DNA of 64,000 bases from SHAN690 sp023262195 (GCA_038142005.1 JAYQJE010000003.1:391829-455828); one strand, 5' to 3'; positions 40,600 to 50,047 are shown, numbered from the stretch's first letter. Made by a program: numbers and translations. Notes: generated by a model not told the origin, from the letters alone.

Positions 40600-40738
40600 T
40601 TCAACGCTAAGATTATTGACCCAATGATTCATAATTCCAACTTTGATTTCCTAGAATCGTTCTAGCTTCGCAACGAATGTTTCTCCATTTCTCTTCAAAC
40701 TTTTTTCAGCAATTACGGGCTGCATTCATTGACTAGAT

Positions 40739-41233
40739 ATGCGATACTCACTATTGATTTTATTGGCACTCATCTTTGGAGCAAATGTCTCGCTAGGCCA
40801 AAAAGGCCAAAGTGAAAGCACTTTAAAGTTTGAATTTCTAAACGGCTATTGGTTAGCCACGGTAAAGGCTCAAAATGGGATGGCATCCGAAACGTACAAA
40901 CTAAAATATTCGAGCAAAGAGTTTTCTCACCTTGAGGTATCTGAGTTTCACGCATACTATAAAGACTATTTACTTGATCGCATATCGATCAGCGTTGACT
41001 CTATTCCGCATCCGTTAAATAAAGTGTCTTTAGAAATAAATAGTGCCAAGGCTAACGGTCAATTTATTTCTTCAAGACGGGAAACTGCAGGCTCCATTCT
41101 TCATGTTAAATCAAACGCTTTTGAAGAATTGGGCAACCACAAGACCAAACTGATCATTGTGGTGGAAGACCAAAAACATGTGGCATGGCTCACCACTGAT
41201 AATAACTACAGCGCAATAGTTAAGCTCAAGTAG
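40739..41233 (+). CDS. Secreted protein of unknown function
   Basis: 164 residues with a clear signal peptide (MRYSLLILLALIFGANVSLGQ). The mature part is beta-rich (KFEFLNGYWLATVKAQNGMA, HVAWLTTDNNYSAIVKLK) with no recognised motif and no cysteines, so a small soluble periplasmic beta-fold is likely. It stands alone on the plus strand and overlaps the convergent ATP-grasp gene by 8 bp. I do not recognise the family. Confidence 0.7.
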   Translation: MRYSLLILLALIFGANVSLGQKGQSESTLKFEFLNGYWLATVKAQNGMASETYKLKYSSKEFSHLEVSEFHAYYKDYLLDRISISVDSIPHPLNKVSLEINSAKANGQFISSRRETAGSILHVKSNAFEELGNHKTKLIIVVEDQKHVAWLTTDNNYSAIVKLK

Positions 41234-42128
41234 ATCGGCTAAGCCTATTCTGGATGGCTTTGGCCATTGATATTGGCGCTTGATCATTCAACCTTAGCCA
41301 CAATTCAGGCTCGATCAACTCTAACTCTGATACGCACATTTGGTCGGTATTACCCCAAATTACATCCACACGCCCATAAGTCGGTATGGGGTCAACGATG
41401 CGGATTGCATTCTGAGCAAATTCTATTTCGCTCACGCTGGCTTCATAGTGAGCCAGGGTGCCACTAAAATCATCTTGCACCCGAAAATCGCCATGCTTCG
41501 CATGCTTGATCAAGGAGTGACTGTGCTCCCCATCAAAAAGAACATGGGTCACTTCACCTTTTGTGGTAATGGAGTACTGAAACTCCTGAAGGAGCCACAT
41601 TTCGTGCTCGTTCAATTCACTAAAAATCGACTCGTAGTTTTTCGCTTCAGCCCGCTTGAAACGATAGGTATGTCTCGCTGCACCGCCTATAGCTGGTTTT
41701 AATACAAACTCTTGCCAACCGCTTTGTTCACAATGACCGACTAGGCTTGTCAAACTTTTTTGGGGAATGAATTTGGTGGCTGGAATTCGAATACCATCAT
41801 TCATCAAATCCTTTAGATACGATTTATGAATATTCCATTTTATGGTGTCTAAAGGATTGATCAGCATGGTATCCTGAGCCGCGCGATTCAGCCAAGGTTC
41901 AAATTCATCATAGCGATGAAAATAATCCCAAACTGCTCTTACCACAGCGCACCTCGTTTGGTTTAAATCGAGGGTTGGATCATCCCAATATCTGCGCTCC
42001 ACGCTCATCCCGAAAGATTTCAATGCTTCGGCAAGCAATTGATCTTCAAGTATTACTTGCTTCACATACCAATCTGGATTCTTTGCTATGAGGAAGTCCT
42101 TTTTAGTAAGTATGGTTACGTCTATCAT
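41226..42128 (-). CDS. ATP-grasp family ligase, DcsG/RimK-like
   Basis: 300 residues. ATP-grasp features: EFVLKPAIGGAARHTYRF (the K..xGG..G ATP-binding loop), EMWLLQEFQYSITTKGEVTHVLF (substrate/phosphate segment), a basic loop RVQDDF, and the metal-site block YGRVDVIWGNTDQMCVSELELIEPELWL with the acidic pair and N/E ligands. The N-terminus (VRAVWDYFHRYDEFEPWLNRA) matches a group annotated in Bacteria as hypothetical ATP-grasp proteins related to the cycloserine enzyme DcsG and glutathione synthetase. It presumably forms an amide or peptide bond; substrates are unknown, and no biosynthetic partner genes lie nearby. Confidence 0.8.
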   Translation of the reverse strand: MIDVTILTKKDFLIAKNPDWYVKQVILEDQLLAEALKSFGMSVERRYWDDPTLDLNQTRCAVVRAVWDYFHRYDEFEPWLNRAAQDTMLINPLDTIKWNIHKSYLKDLMNDGIRIPATKFIPQKSLTSLVGHCEQSGWQEFVLKPAIGGAARHTYRFKRAEAKNYESIFSELNEHEMWLLQEFQYSITTKGEVTHVLFDGEHSHSLIKHAKHGDFRVQDDFSGTLAHYEASVSEIEFAQNAIRIVDPIPTYGRVDVIWGNTDQMCVSELELIEPELWLRLNDQAPISMAKAIQNRLSRST

Positions 42129-42181
42129 AAATCTTGCGGTCTAACAAGAGATTGTAATGCATTCTACCTCAAATTTGTGGA

Positions 42182-42886
42182 ATGACAAAGTCAGACAAAC
42201 CTCGGTTTTATATTCCAAATCTGACTCTCGAAGGCGAGCACAGGATATCGGAAGAGGAGTTTCGTCATGCCAAGGTTTTACGCATACAATCTGGGGATGA
42301 GGTAAACGCAGTTGATGGGCGTGGCAAACTATACAGTGCCATTATATCCATGTATAAACGAAATGCATCAATTACCATCAAAGACATTGAAGCAGAAGAG
42401 GATAAACCAACAGATGGGATAATACTGGCTGTGGCGCCCACAAAAAACATTGCACGGTTTGAGTGGATTCTTGAAAAAGCCACAGAACTGGGAGTCATCA
42501 ACATCATTCCTTTGCTATGTGAGCATTCCGAACGCGATCAACTCAAACCAGAGCGACTCGAAAAAATCATAGTCAGTGCTATGAAACAGTGCAAAAGGCT
42601 ATGGATACCTGAATTGGCTCCATTGACTGATTTTCAATCGATGCTGAATCATCCGAGTCCCAACAAATTTATTGCGCACTGTGCTGATCAAACCAGACAT
42701 TCAGCAAATGAGCTCATGAAATCAACGAATTTGGTTTTGATAGGGCCTGAAGGAGATTTTTCGGACAACGAAATTGAACTCGCTATAAATTCAGGATTTA
42801 AATCCTTGTCCTTAGGTGCAAACAGATTACGCACAGAAACTGCGGCTATTTCTATTTGTGCTGTCTATCATTTGGCTCACACTTAA
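42182..42886 (+). CDS. rsmE: 16S rRNA (uracil(1498)-N3)-methyltransferase
   Basis: 234 residues of the SPOUT class. N-terminal PUA-like part (HRISEEEFRHAKVLRIQSGDEV) and the knot domain with LAVAPTKNIARFEWILEKATELGV, PLLCEHSERDQLKPERLEKI, MKQCKRLWIPEL, IGPEGDFSDNEIE and LSLGANRLRTETAAISIC, which forms the SAM pocket. Methylates U1498 in helix 44 of 16S rRNA. Its stop is immediately followed by the region of the DUF4159 gene. Confidence 0.96.
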   Translation: MTKSDKPRFYIPNLTLEGEHRISEEEFRHAKVLRIQSGDEVNAVDGRGKLYSAIISMYKRNASITIKDIEAEEDKPTDGIILAVAPTKNIARFEWILEKATELGVINIIPLLCEHSERDQLKPERLEKIIVSAMKQCKRLWIPELAPLTDFQSMLNHPSPNKFIAHCADQTRHSANELMKSTNLVLIGPEGDFSDNEIELAINSGFKSLSLGANRLRTETAAISICAVYHLAHT

Positions 42887-42894
42887 TTGAGGCG

Positions 42895-42902
42895 TACCTT
42901 CG
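42895..42902 (+). promoter_or_regulatory. TACCTTCG -7-like box for the DUF4159 gene
   Basis: TAnnTTCG variant 6 bp before the GTG start at 42908; without a -33 element, so low confidence. Confidence 0.25.
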
Positions 42903-42907
42903 AATTG

Positions 42908-43573
42908 GTGAAATTGCTCACATTAGCCATATTGCTCACATTCATAACCTCATCATGGGCACAAGAAATCAAACTGGGCTTGGTTCAATATCAAGGTGGA
43001 GGAGATTGGTATGCGAATCTAGATACCTCTTTGCCCAATTTGGCGGCTTTTGCCAATAAAAACTTAGGGACAAAAATTGATGAAGAGCAGGCCATTGTAT
43101 CCCTTGACGATCCTTCCTTGTATCAATACCCATTCTTACACCTCACAGGTCATGGTAACATTGTGCTATCCGATGCTGAAGTCAATAATTTGAGGAATTA
43201 CCTCTTGGCGGAAGGTTTCTTGCATATTGATGACAACTATGGGATGGATAAATTCATTCGGCCACAGCTGAAGCGCGTTTTTCCCGAGCTCGATCTCGTG
43301 GAATTGCCATCGGGTCACCCAATATTTCACCAAACGTTTGATTTTGCTGAGGGCTTGCCAAAAATTCATGAGCATGATAATAATCGGCCGCAAGCCCTAG
43401 GCTTGATTAAGGATGGCAAACTTCTATGCTTATATACCTATGAAAGTGATTTGGGCGATGGTTGGGAAGACCCGCGAATTCACAACGATACTCAGGAGAA
43501 TCACATCGAAGCCCTTCAAATGGGCGCCAATATTTTGGAGTACATTTTTATGAATGCTCAAAAAAATGGATAA
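42908..43573 (+). CDS. DUF4159 secreted protein
   Basis: 221 residues from GTG 42908, which gives a clean signal peptide (MKLLTLAILLTFITSSWAQ); the TTG at 42887 would add seven residues before it and is less natural. DUF4159 traits: LGLVQYQGGGDWYANLDTSL, FLHLTGHGNIVLSDAEVNNL, LLAEGFLHIDDNYGMDKF and GHPIFHQTFDFAEGLPKIHEH. The fold is related to class I glutamine amidotransferase-like domains without the catalytic triad. Usually found beside MoxR/VWA systems, but not here; instead its end overlaps the K+ channel start by 20 bp. Function unknown. Confidence 0.9.
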   Translation: MKLLTLAILLTFITSSWAQEIKLGLVQYQGGGDWYANLDTSLPNLAAFANKNLGTKIDEEQAIVSLDDPSLYQYPFLHLTGHGNIVLSDAEVNNLRNYLLAEGFLHIDDNYGMDKFIRPQLKRVFPELDLVELPSGHPIFHQTFDFAEGLPKIHEHDNNRPQALGLIKDGKLLCLYTYESDLGDGWEDPRIHNDTQENHIEALQMGANILEYIFMNAQKNG

Positions 43574-44402
43574 GCCAAAAAGCAAGATCGAGCGAGTACG
43601 GCAGCAGCTTTACATCATCATATTTGGCACCGATACGCCTGCTGGAAAAAACTTTGATATTGCTTTGCTCTGGGCCATTGTATTGAGCACATTGGCATTG
43701 ATGCTTGAAAGCGTTAGAGAAATCAGCAACGTTTATGGAACCTATCTCTTGTATGCAGAATACTTCTTCACAGGATTATTTACAGTGGAGTTTATCCTGA
43801 GACTATGGACATCGCGCAAACCGTGGGGATATGTGTTTAGCTTCTATGGTATTGTGGACATACTCTCCATTTTGCCTACCTACATCACCATTTTCTTCAT
43901 CAATTCGCAATTCTTGACCGTAATTCGGATTTTCCGATTGATGCGGGTATTCAGAGTATTAAAATTAGGCCGATCCATGCGCGAGGCTGATGTACTGTGG
44001 ACCTCTTTGAAAGCGAGCAGGGCAAAAATCGGAGTGTTTTTATTTGCCGTATTCAATATAGCCGTGATCATGGGCACCATCATGTACATAGTAGAAGGAG
44101 GTGACCATGGCTTTACCAGCATTCCCAGAAGCATTTACTGGGCAATTGTGACCATGACCACCGTAGGGTTTGGCGACATCCATCCACACACAGACCTTGG
44201 ACAATTTTTCGCCCTCATACTAATGATCTTGGGTTATGGGATTATAGCAGTACCCACCGGAATTGTAGGTGTTGACATGATCGCTACCAAGTCTGGAAAC
44301 CTTAAAGGCGAATTAAACATTCAAAAACATTGCGACAATTGCGGCCAATCTGGTCACCTAGAAGATGCCGTTTATTGTCGAAAATGCGGTGGTCATCTAT
44401 AA
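43554..44402 (+). CDS. Voltage-gated-type potassium channel with C-terminal zinc ribbon
   Basis: 282 residues; ATG 43566 is an alternative start. Six membrane helices with S1 ~38-55, an S4 carrying regularly spaced Arg (VIRIFRLMRVFRVLKLGR), a pore loop with the selectivity filter TTVGFGD, and S6 ILGYGIIAVPTGIVGVDM. This is the KvAP-like architecture. The C-terminus holds two Cys pairs, CDNCGQSGH and YCRKCGGHL, i.e. a zinc ribbon of ~20 residues, which is not usual for classical Kv channels but recurs in some bacterial ones. Acts in the inner membrane as a K+ conduit; gating by the ribbon is speculation. Confidence 0.93.
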   Translation: MLKKMDKPKSKIERVRQQLYIIIFGTDTPAGKNFDIALLWAIVLSTLALMLESVREISNVYGTYLLYAEYFFTGLFTVEFILRLWTSRKPWGYVFSFYGIVDILSILPTYITIFFINSQFLTVIRIFRLMRVFRVLKLGRSMREADVLWTSLKASRAKIGVFLFAVFNIAVIMGTIMYIVEGGDHGFTSIPRSIYWAIVTMTTVGFGDIHPHTDLGQFFALILMILGYGIIAVPTGIVGVDMIATKSGNLKGELNIQKHCDNCGQSGHLEDAVYCRKCGGHL

Positions 44403-44425
44403 AGGAATCCAAACTTTTCATCACA

Positions 44426-44458
44426 TTGCTCGTGGGTTGAGACTATCGTTTAGATTTG
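44426..44458 (+). promoter_or_regulatory. Promoter for the first T9SS cargo gene
   Basis: TTG at 44426-44428, 22-bp spacer, TAGATTTG at 44451-44458; ATG 48 bp further. Fits the Bacteroidota consensus. Confidence 0.45.
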
Positions 44459-44506
44459 CGCTGCGTCTTCTAAGGCACAATTCTCTTTTTAACCAAATTT
44501 CAAACT

Positions 44507-45574
44507 ATGAAACATTTTACTCACTCACTCTTCATGACATTGGCCATAGCAATTGGCTTTAGTGCAAGCGCTCAATACGATTTAGAGGCAATTGAATTGC
44601 GAACGATGTCAACTACCAATGGCGAAGTTCCGCCCAACGTACCTTTAATTCTAACACTTGTATTCGAAAATACAGGTACACAAGATATTCCTGACCAATC
44701 CACGGCACGACTTCTTTTCATAAATGGCTTAGACACCTTTCAAGATATCATAGGAACATTTAACGGTGCAATGCCTGTGGGGGCACAGATTTCATTTAAT
44801 TCGGATCCTGTGACGCTTCCTGCAGCGCCACCAATTGCAAATCTATGCGGCTTCATTCTAATGGATTCTACATGGGCAGAAACAGACTCGACAAATAACC
44901 TAGTGTGTGAAACACTCCAGGTGTCAAGTTCTGCCGTAGTAGATCTTAAAGCGCAAAGAGTCATCGTAAATGCGCCCAATGATTTAGATGGATTCGATAT
45001 TGACAATGGAGACGAAGATCCAAACCCAATAACTGATGTTCAAGCAGTATTTACGAACGAAGGAAATGTAATCTTCCCTGCGGGTTTTGTAATTCCTTAC
45101 ACTTACTCCTTTGATGGGTTAGAAGAAAGCTACTTTGGTACCCTCGCGACAGATTTAGCTCCAGGTGATTCCACCATAAGACCTAATGTTGACCCCTCCT
45201 TTAACGTTCCTACAGAAGCAGGTGACTTCGAAATTTGTGTGACAATGAATTACAACGATTCCGAAGCTGGAAATAATGAAACATGTTGGGAATGGACAAT
45301 GATTGACAGTTATGTTCCTCCCCCCTTTGGTGTTGAGGAAGGAATGAATTCGAATTTGAAGATATATTCAAATGCTGGAAATATTCAAGTTACAGGAATT
45401 ATTGAGCCAATCAACTTGACAGTTATGGATATGTCAGGAAAAATTGTGGCCAATAACGATATGCAAACCGATGGTATTCTGTTTATGACTCAGGCAGCTA
45501 AAGGTGTATACATGATCCAAGCAACCAATATGGTAAGTGGTGATGTCAGCACTCATAAATTATCATTGCAATAA
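44507..45574 (+). CDS. Secreted CARDB-like protein with T9SS type-A C-terminal domain
   Basis: 355 residues. Signal peptide (MKHFTHSLFMTLAIAIGFSASAQ), two CARDB-like beta domains (VFENTGTQDIPDQSTARLLF; VFTNEGNVIFPAGFVIPY) and a C-terminal T9SS sorting domain (LKIYSNAGNIQVTG, VMDMSGKIVANND, KGVYMIQATN, STHKLSLQ). It is exported to the cell surface or medium. A middle block APNDLDGFDIDNGDEDPNP is repeated almost verbatim in the next gene, showing the two are paralogues. Own promoter and terminator. Function unknown, perhaps surface adhesion. Confidence 0.88.
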   Translation: MKHFTHSLFMTLAIAIGFSASAQYDLEAIELRTMSTTNGEVPPNVPLILTLVFENTGTQDIPDQSTARLLFINGLDTFQDIIGTFNGAMPVGAQISFNSDPVTLPAAPPIANLCGFILMDSTWAETDSTNNLVCETLQVSSSAVVDLKAQRVIVNAPNDLDGFDIDNGDEDPNPITDVQAVFTNEGNVIFPAGFVIPYTYSFDGLEESYFGTLATDLAPGDSTIRPNVDPSFNVPTEAGDFEICVTMNYNDSEAGNNETCWEWTMIDSYVPPPFGVEEGMNSNLKIYSNAGNIQVTGIIEPINLTVMDMSGKIVANNDMQTDGILFMTQAAKGVYMIQATNMVSGDVSTHKLSLQ

Positions 45575-45594
45575 GCAATAATCATAAGTTTGAT

Positions 45595-45629
45595 AAAAGC
45601 CCGTCCAGAATAAAGGATGGGCTTTTTTA
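45595..45629 (+). terminator. Terminator after the first T9SS cargo gene
   Basis: AAAGCCCGTCC pairs with GGATGGGCTTT (one G-U pair) around a short loop, then a T run. Confidence 0.85.
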
Positions 45630-45683
45630 TTTCAGCCAACTCAATAGGTTGACAATTCGTTTATTATTGAGAAATTTAGCCCC

Positions 45684-46769
45684 ATGAACCGAATTCTAGT
45701 CTTTCTTATTCTGTGCTTGCCTATTTGCGCGACTTACGCTCAAATCGATGTGGCGTTAATGGATATTAATATTAGCAGCAACTCAATAAATCAAACACCC
45801 ATTGATTTATCTACTAGTATTGAAATAAGCATAGAAAACATGGGGCCGAACAGCTTGGCTGTTGGAGATACAGTGTTGGCGAGCATATCCTACAATAATT
45901 CACTAATTCAACACGCATTCGAACTAGAAGCGGCCCTGGATAGTGGTGCTGTGACTGCACTTTCGTTTGGAGCATCCAATCGCATAAAAATTCTATCTAC
46001 TTGGGATACCATTTCTTTTGACGCGCTTATTCAAGTTCCAGGTGACACCGTAGATAGCAATGATATTTACTCAGAAGAGTTTTACGCCACTACAGCCATC
46101 AACAACGACTGGTCTGGCGCGGAGATTACCATTCTTGCGCCTTCGAATCTGAACAATTTTGACATCGACAATGGCACCAACGTGCCACCACCCTTGTCAA
46201 GCATAGAGATCAACTTGGTAAACAATGGAGATGTTACTTACCTAGAGCACTCGATACTCGACTATACTATTTACTTGGGTAATGACGAATCTTCTTTAAG
46301 GGCTAGCATTGGTGCTGGAGGAGTTTCGGGAGGAGAAACTACCACCCGATTGGTCACCAATCAAGCCGTCCTTCCGTCCATCCCAGATTCTGCCGCAGTG
46401 CATCAACTATGTGTCAGGACAGAGGCTGCGCAAGACGCTACGGCAAATAATGACGCTTCGTGCAAGGTTTTCACCATTCTGGATAATTACGATCCTAACG
46501 ATCCGAACAATTGGCCGTGGGCTACTCCAGAAATTGGTGAATACAACACCTCGCTATTTGTAGCGAATGATAATCTAATAGTGAGAACCGAAGCGAGCCG
46601 ATATGATCTTTTGATATTTGATTTAAGTGGAAAAGCAGTGCATCAGTCTGCTCAAGAAGGCAACGCTCAAGTAACGTTGGATGTTCTGTCAAATGGCCTG
46701 TACTTTGCGCGAATCATCACTCCGGAAACTACCGAATTAGCGAACCACAAATTTGTGATCGTTCGCTAA
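45684..46769 (+). CDS. Paralogous secreted CARDB-like protein with T9SS type-A C-terminal domain
   Basis: 361 residues. Signal peptide (MNRILVFLILCLPICATYAQ), CARDB-like domains (SIEISIENMGPNSLAVGDTV; IEINLVNNGDVTYLEHSILD), the shared block APSNLNNFDIDNGTNVPPP, and a T9SS sorting domain (LIFDLSGKAVHQSAQEG, NGLYFARIIT, ANHKFVIVR). Same architecture and similar length as the gene before it, so a tandem duplication that has diverged strongly. Its last base overlaps the convergent ligA stop by 4 bp. Confidence 0.88.
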   Translation: MNRILVFLILCLPICATYAQIDVALMDINISSNSINQTPIDLSTSIEISIENMGPNSLAVGDTVLASISYNNSLIQHAFELEAALDSGAVTALSFGASNRIKILSTWDTISFDALIQVPGDTVDSNDIYSEEFYATTAINNDWSGAEITILAPSNLNNFDIDNGTNVPPPLSSIEINLVNNGDVTYLEHSILDYTIYLGNDESSLRASIGAGGVSGGETTTRLVTNQAVLPSIPDSAAVHQLCVRTEAAQDATANNDASCKVFTILDNYDPNDPNNWPWATPEIGEYNTSLFVANDNLIVRTEASRYDLLIFDLSGKAVHQSAQEGNAQVTLDVLSNGLYFARIITPETTELANHKFVIVR

Positions 46770-48783
46770 GCAATCATTGCTTCAAAGTCGCCTTCGGAGA
46801 TGATGGTTACACCAAGCTTTTCAGCTTTGGTGCGTTTGCTTGGACCCATACCATCACCAGCTAACAGATATGTGGTTTTGGCGCTCACCGAACCAGTGTT
46901 TTTACCACCATTCTTTTCTATCAATTCTTTTAACTCATCGCGGCTGTGGCGTTCGAAAACTCCCGAAATCACAAAGGTCTTTCCAGAAAGCTTATCGGTT
47001 CGATCGCTTAAAGCCTCCTGAGGAATTTCCAATTGAAGGCCATGGTTCTTCAATCGGTCGATAATTGCTGTATTTGCCTCTTGCGTAAAAAACTCTTGCA
47101 CACTTTGTGCTATACGGTTGCCAATTTCATCAACCGATAAGAGTTCCTCAGTCGATGCCGCTTGCAACTTTTCCATCGAGTGAAAATGCCGAGCGAGTTT
47201 CTTCGCCACAGTTTCACCCACATAGCGTATGCCTAAAGCAAATAATACACGCTCAAAAGGAACCTCTTTGGAAGCCTCTAACCCTTGTAGAATATTATCC
47301 ACAGACTTTTGCGCCATACGCTCCAGGGGTAATAAATCCTCAGCGCCAAGGTCATATAAATCCGCGATGTTCTTGATGAGCCCAGCCTCGTAGAATTGCT
47401 CGATAGTTTCAGCGCCAATCCCTTCAATATCCATGGCACGCCTGGATATGAAATGTTGCATTCGACCCGCGACTTGTGGCGGACACTCCGCCTGATTCGG
47501 GCAATAGTGTTGCGCTTCACCTTCTAGACGAATCAGCGGTGTATTGCATTCAGGACAAAACTCCCCATATTCAAAAGGAACCGCATCATCGCTCCTTTTT
47601 GCCATATCGACACCGGTAACCTTAGGGATAATTTCACCCCTTTTTCTACAAATACGTGGTCACCGATGCGTAAATCCAACTTCGCAATTTGATCCGCATT
47701 GTGCAAGGAAGCGCGCTTAACAGTTGTTCCTGCCAACAACACAGGACTCAAGTTTGCCACGGGTGTAATGGCCCCAGTCCGACCAACTTGATAGGTTATT
47801 GAATTCAGCTGTGTGCTCACCGAGGCAGCCTTAAACTTGTAGGCAATAGCCCAGCGTGGCGATTTTGCAGTATATCCCAATTCCTCTTGTTGGTCATAAG
47901 CATTGACCTTGATTACCACACCATCAATTTCAAAATTCAGATCGTGCCTTTTTGTATCCCAATAATTGATGAAATCCATGATCTCATCAATTCCTTTGCA
48001 ACGCTCTATCATACGCTCGGAGTGTTCTGGAATTTGAAAACCCCAGTTGCCAGCTGCCTGTACGGCTTCATAGTGGTTGGAAGCAATGTTCGATTTACTA
48101 TACACACCATACAGGTAGCAGTCAAGACCGCGCTCCGCAACCAGCGAAGAATCCTGATTCTTAAGCGTTCCGCTTGCCGTATTTCTTGGGTTGGCGTATA
48201 AATCTTCACCGGCTTGGGCGCGCTGTTGGTTCAGTGCTTCAAACCCATCGAGCGGAAAAAATATCTCTCCACGGATTTCAAGTTCATCAGGAAAATCATT
48301 GCCCTGTAAGGTCATGGGCACGGTTTTAATGGTCCGCACATTGGCACTTACATCTTCACCTTTTGTTCCGTCACCGCGGGTAACTGCCCGATCGAAAGCT
48401 CCGTTCAAGTAACGTATTCCAATAGCTACTCCGTCATATTTTAACTCACACACATATTCCAAATCAGCATCTGTGAGCTTGCGGGCACGGCTTTCAAAAT
48501 CCACAATCTCTTCCTTAGAATAGCTGTTGGATAGTGATAGCATGGGGTAATCATGCAACACACTTTCAAACTTCTTAGTGATATCTCCTCCAACCCTTTT
48601 GGTTGGCGAATTGGGGTGCTGAAGCTCTGGAAAACGCTCTTCGAGCGATTCGAGATCCTTGAGCATCATGTCAAAATCATAGTCCGAGATCTCTGGCTGA
48701 TTCTTGACGTAATAGAGATGATTGTGCTTTTCTAGTGCCTTAGTAAGTTCGGTGATTCTTTCCTGTGCCTCACTTATTGTCAT
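46766..48783 (-). CDS. ligA: NAD-dependent DNA ligase (one frameshift)
   Basis: Seals nicks in replication and repair. About 672 residues with C4 at 47637-47640 read as C5 (VEKGGEIIPKVTGVDMAKRS). Domain order: Ia and adenylation domain with the AMP-lysine motif CELKYDGVAIGIRY, RGDGTKGEDVSANVRTI, ELEIRGEIF and NFEIDGVVIKV; OB fold (VGRTGAITPVANLSPV); four-Cys zinc finger (CPECNTPL and YCPNQAECPP); HhH domain; C-terminal BRCT (LSGKTFVISGVFERHSRDEL, ISEGDFEAMIA). The domain set is complete. Its start overlaps the stop of the upstream outer-membrane gene (TGATG), so they share a transcript. Confidence 0.96.
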
Positions 48784-49568
48784 CAGTCGATAAATATTTT
48801 TCGAAATCTAGCCCACCTTAGTCGGCTGCGTTGTTCGTAATAGTTGCGTTCAGCTTCAATTTTAGAAGGATTAAAAATACCCTTAAAGGCATACCCTAAA
48901 AACACCTTGACTTTGAAATCTACGTATGGATCGGTAAACGGACCTTGCAGCTGCGGGTAATCTGGTAAATTCAAAAAGCGATACCCCACACCAGCTCCCA
49001 ATCCAAACCATGGAAAAATTTTAAACTGAGTATTAAAACCAATATCATAGAGGCGAATATCACTGATGGTGTCCGTTTTGTTGAGCTCGGGTATGGACGG
49101 CTCTGAATTATATTCTTGAAGCAATATTTGCCCAGTTCCGCGCGCCATGGAAGGGGCAAGTTCCCAGCGGAAGCTCCGAAAAATGACTATTTCGTTAAAC
49201 CACGTGTAATAGTTTAACCTGGCTGTATAAGCAAGATTGGAGGCGGCATCAGGAAAACGCATCCGATAGAAATTGCTATTGCCATAAAAACCAAACCCTG
49301 TTCGATATCTCCTGTAAAACTCAAAACCAATTTTAACACCATTCATTCGAGCGCGGGTAGTGTAATAACGCTCGTTTCGATTATCAAATTGAAACAGAAA
49401 GTTAGATATAAAACCGGCCTTCGGTTTTTCGTAAATGATGGTATCTACTGGAGTCTCCGTTGTTTTTGGTGATCCAATATCAAGCGAATCGACATTCTGT
49501 CCTAAGGCAGAACTCGCGATAAGTAATAATATCATGGATAGCCTCCACACGCTGCAAAATTGATTCAA
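48783..49568 (-). CDS. Predicted secreted/outer-membrane protein of unknown function
   Basis: 261 residues with a signal peptide (cleaved after IASSALGQ) and barrel-like strands containing paired aromatic residues: MNGVKIGFEFYRRYRTGFGF, NSNFYRMRFP, YTARLNYYTWFNEIVIF, FKIFPWFGLGAGVGYRF and VFLGYAFKG. The C-terminus is charged (RLRWARFRKIFID) rather than a classic terminal Phe strand. It is probably an outer-membrane beta-barrel. Immediately upstream of ligA in the same operon, an arrangement I only infer from the TGATG overlap; no functional link is evident. Confidence 0.65.
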   Translation of the reverse strand: MNQFCSVWRLSMILLLIASSALGQNVDSLDIGSPKTTETPVDTIIYEKPKAGFISNFLFQFDNRNERYYTTRARMNGVKIGFEFYRRYRTGFGFYGNSNFYRMRFPDAASNLAYTARLNYYTWFNEIVIFRSFRWELAPSMARGTGQILLQEYNSEPSIPELNKTDTISDIRLYDIGFNTQFKIFPWFGLGAGVGYRFLNLPDYPQLQGPFTDPYVDFKVKVFLGYAFKGIFNPSKIEAERNYYEQRSRLRWARFRKIFID

Positions 49569-49604
49569 TTAATCATGCAGAATGCTAGGCTTGCACGAAA
49601 GAAT

Positions 49605-50026
49605 TCAGTCGGTGGTGTTAGCTACTTGAGATAGCTCTTTTGCCAAATATTCTGGGGGACTCATTGGACGTTTCGTCTTTGAATCAACAAATACCAAAGT
49701 GGTACTGGCCTTATTCAGTTCCTCTCCCCTTCGTTGAAGGTGGAATAAGTAAAATAGATCCTCGCTCCTTTCACTTGTTCTATCACCGTTTTGATGGTGA
49801 GCATTTCGTCATAGTAGGCAGGCTTAAAATAGCGTACTTGATAGTCGAGCACTGGTAAAATCACCCCTTCATCCTCCAATTGCTTGTAGGTGATGCCCAA
49901 CTCGCGCAAGGCCTCCACTCTAGCAACCTCAAAATATGCGGCAAAATTTCCGTAGTAGCAATAACCCATGCGGTCAGTTTCTGCATACCTGACCCTCACT
50001 TTGGTTTCAAATTCTTTTCTCGCCAT
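49605..50026 (-). CDS. YbgC/FadM-type acyl-CoA thioesterase (one frameshift)
   Basis: About 140 residues of the hot-dog fold 4HBT family. The N-terminal core is clear: VRVRYAETDRMGYCYYGNFA with the catalytic-type Asp (E-T-D), YFEVARVEALRELGI, and a C-terminal stretch ASTTLVFVDSKTKRPMSPPE. The frame breaks at 49721-49730 (CCTCTCCCC region, one base missing or two extra), before ELNKASTTLV. As printed, the ORF ends at 49715 with an unrelated tail. The role is hydrolysis of acyl-CoA or 4-hydroxybenzoyl-CoA-like esters; the substrate is not predictable. Confidence 0.9.
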
Positions 50027-50047
50027 GGTTCAAAGATGGCGGAAAAA

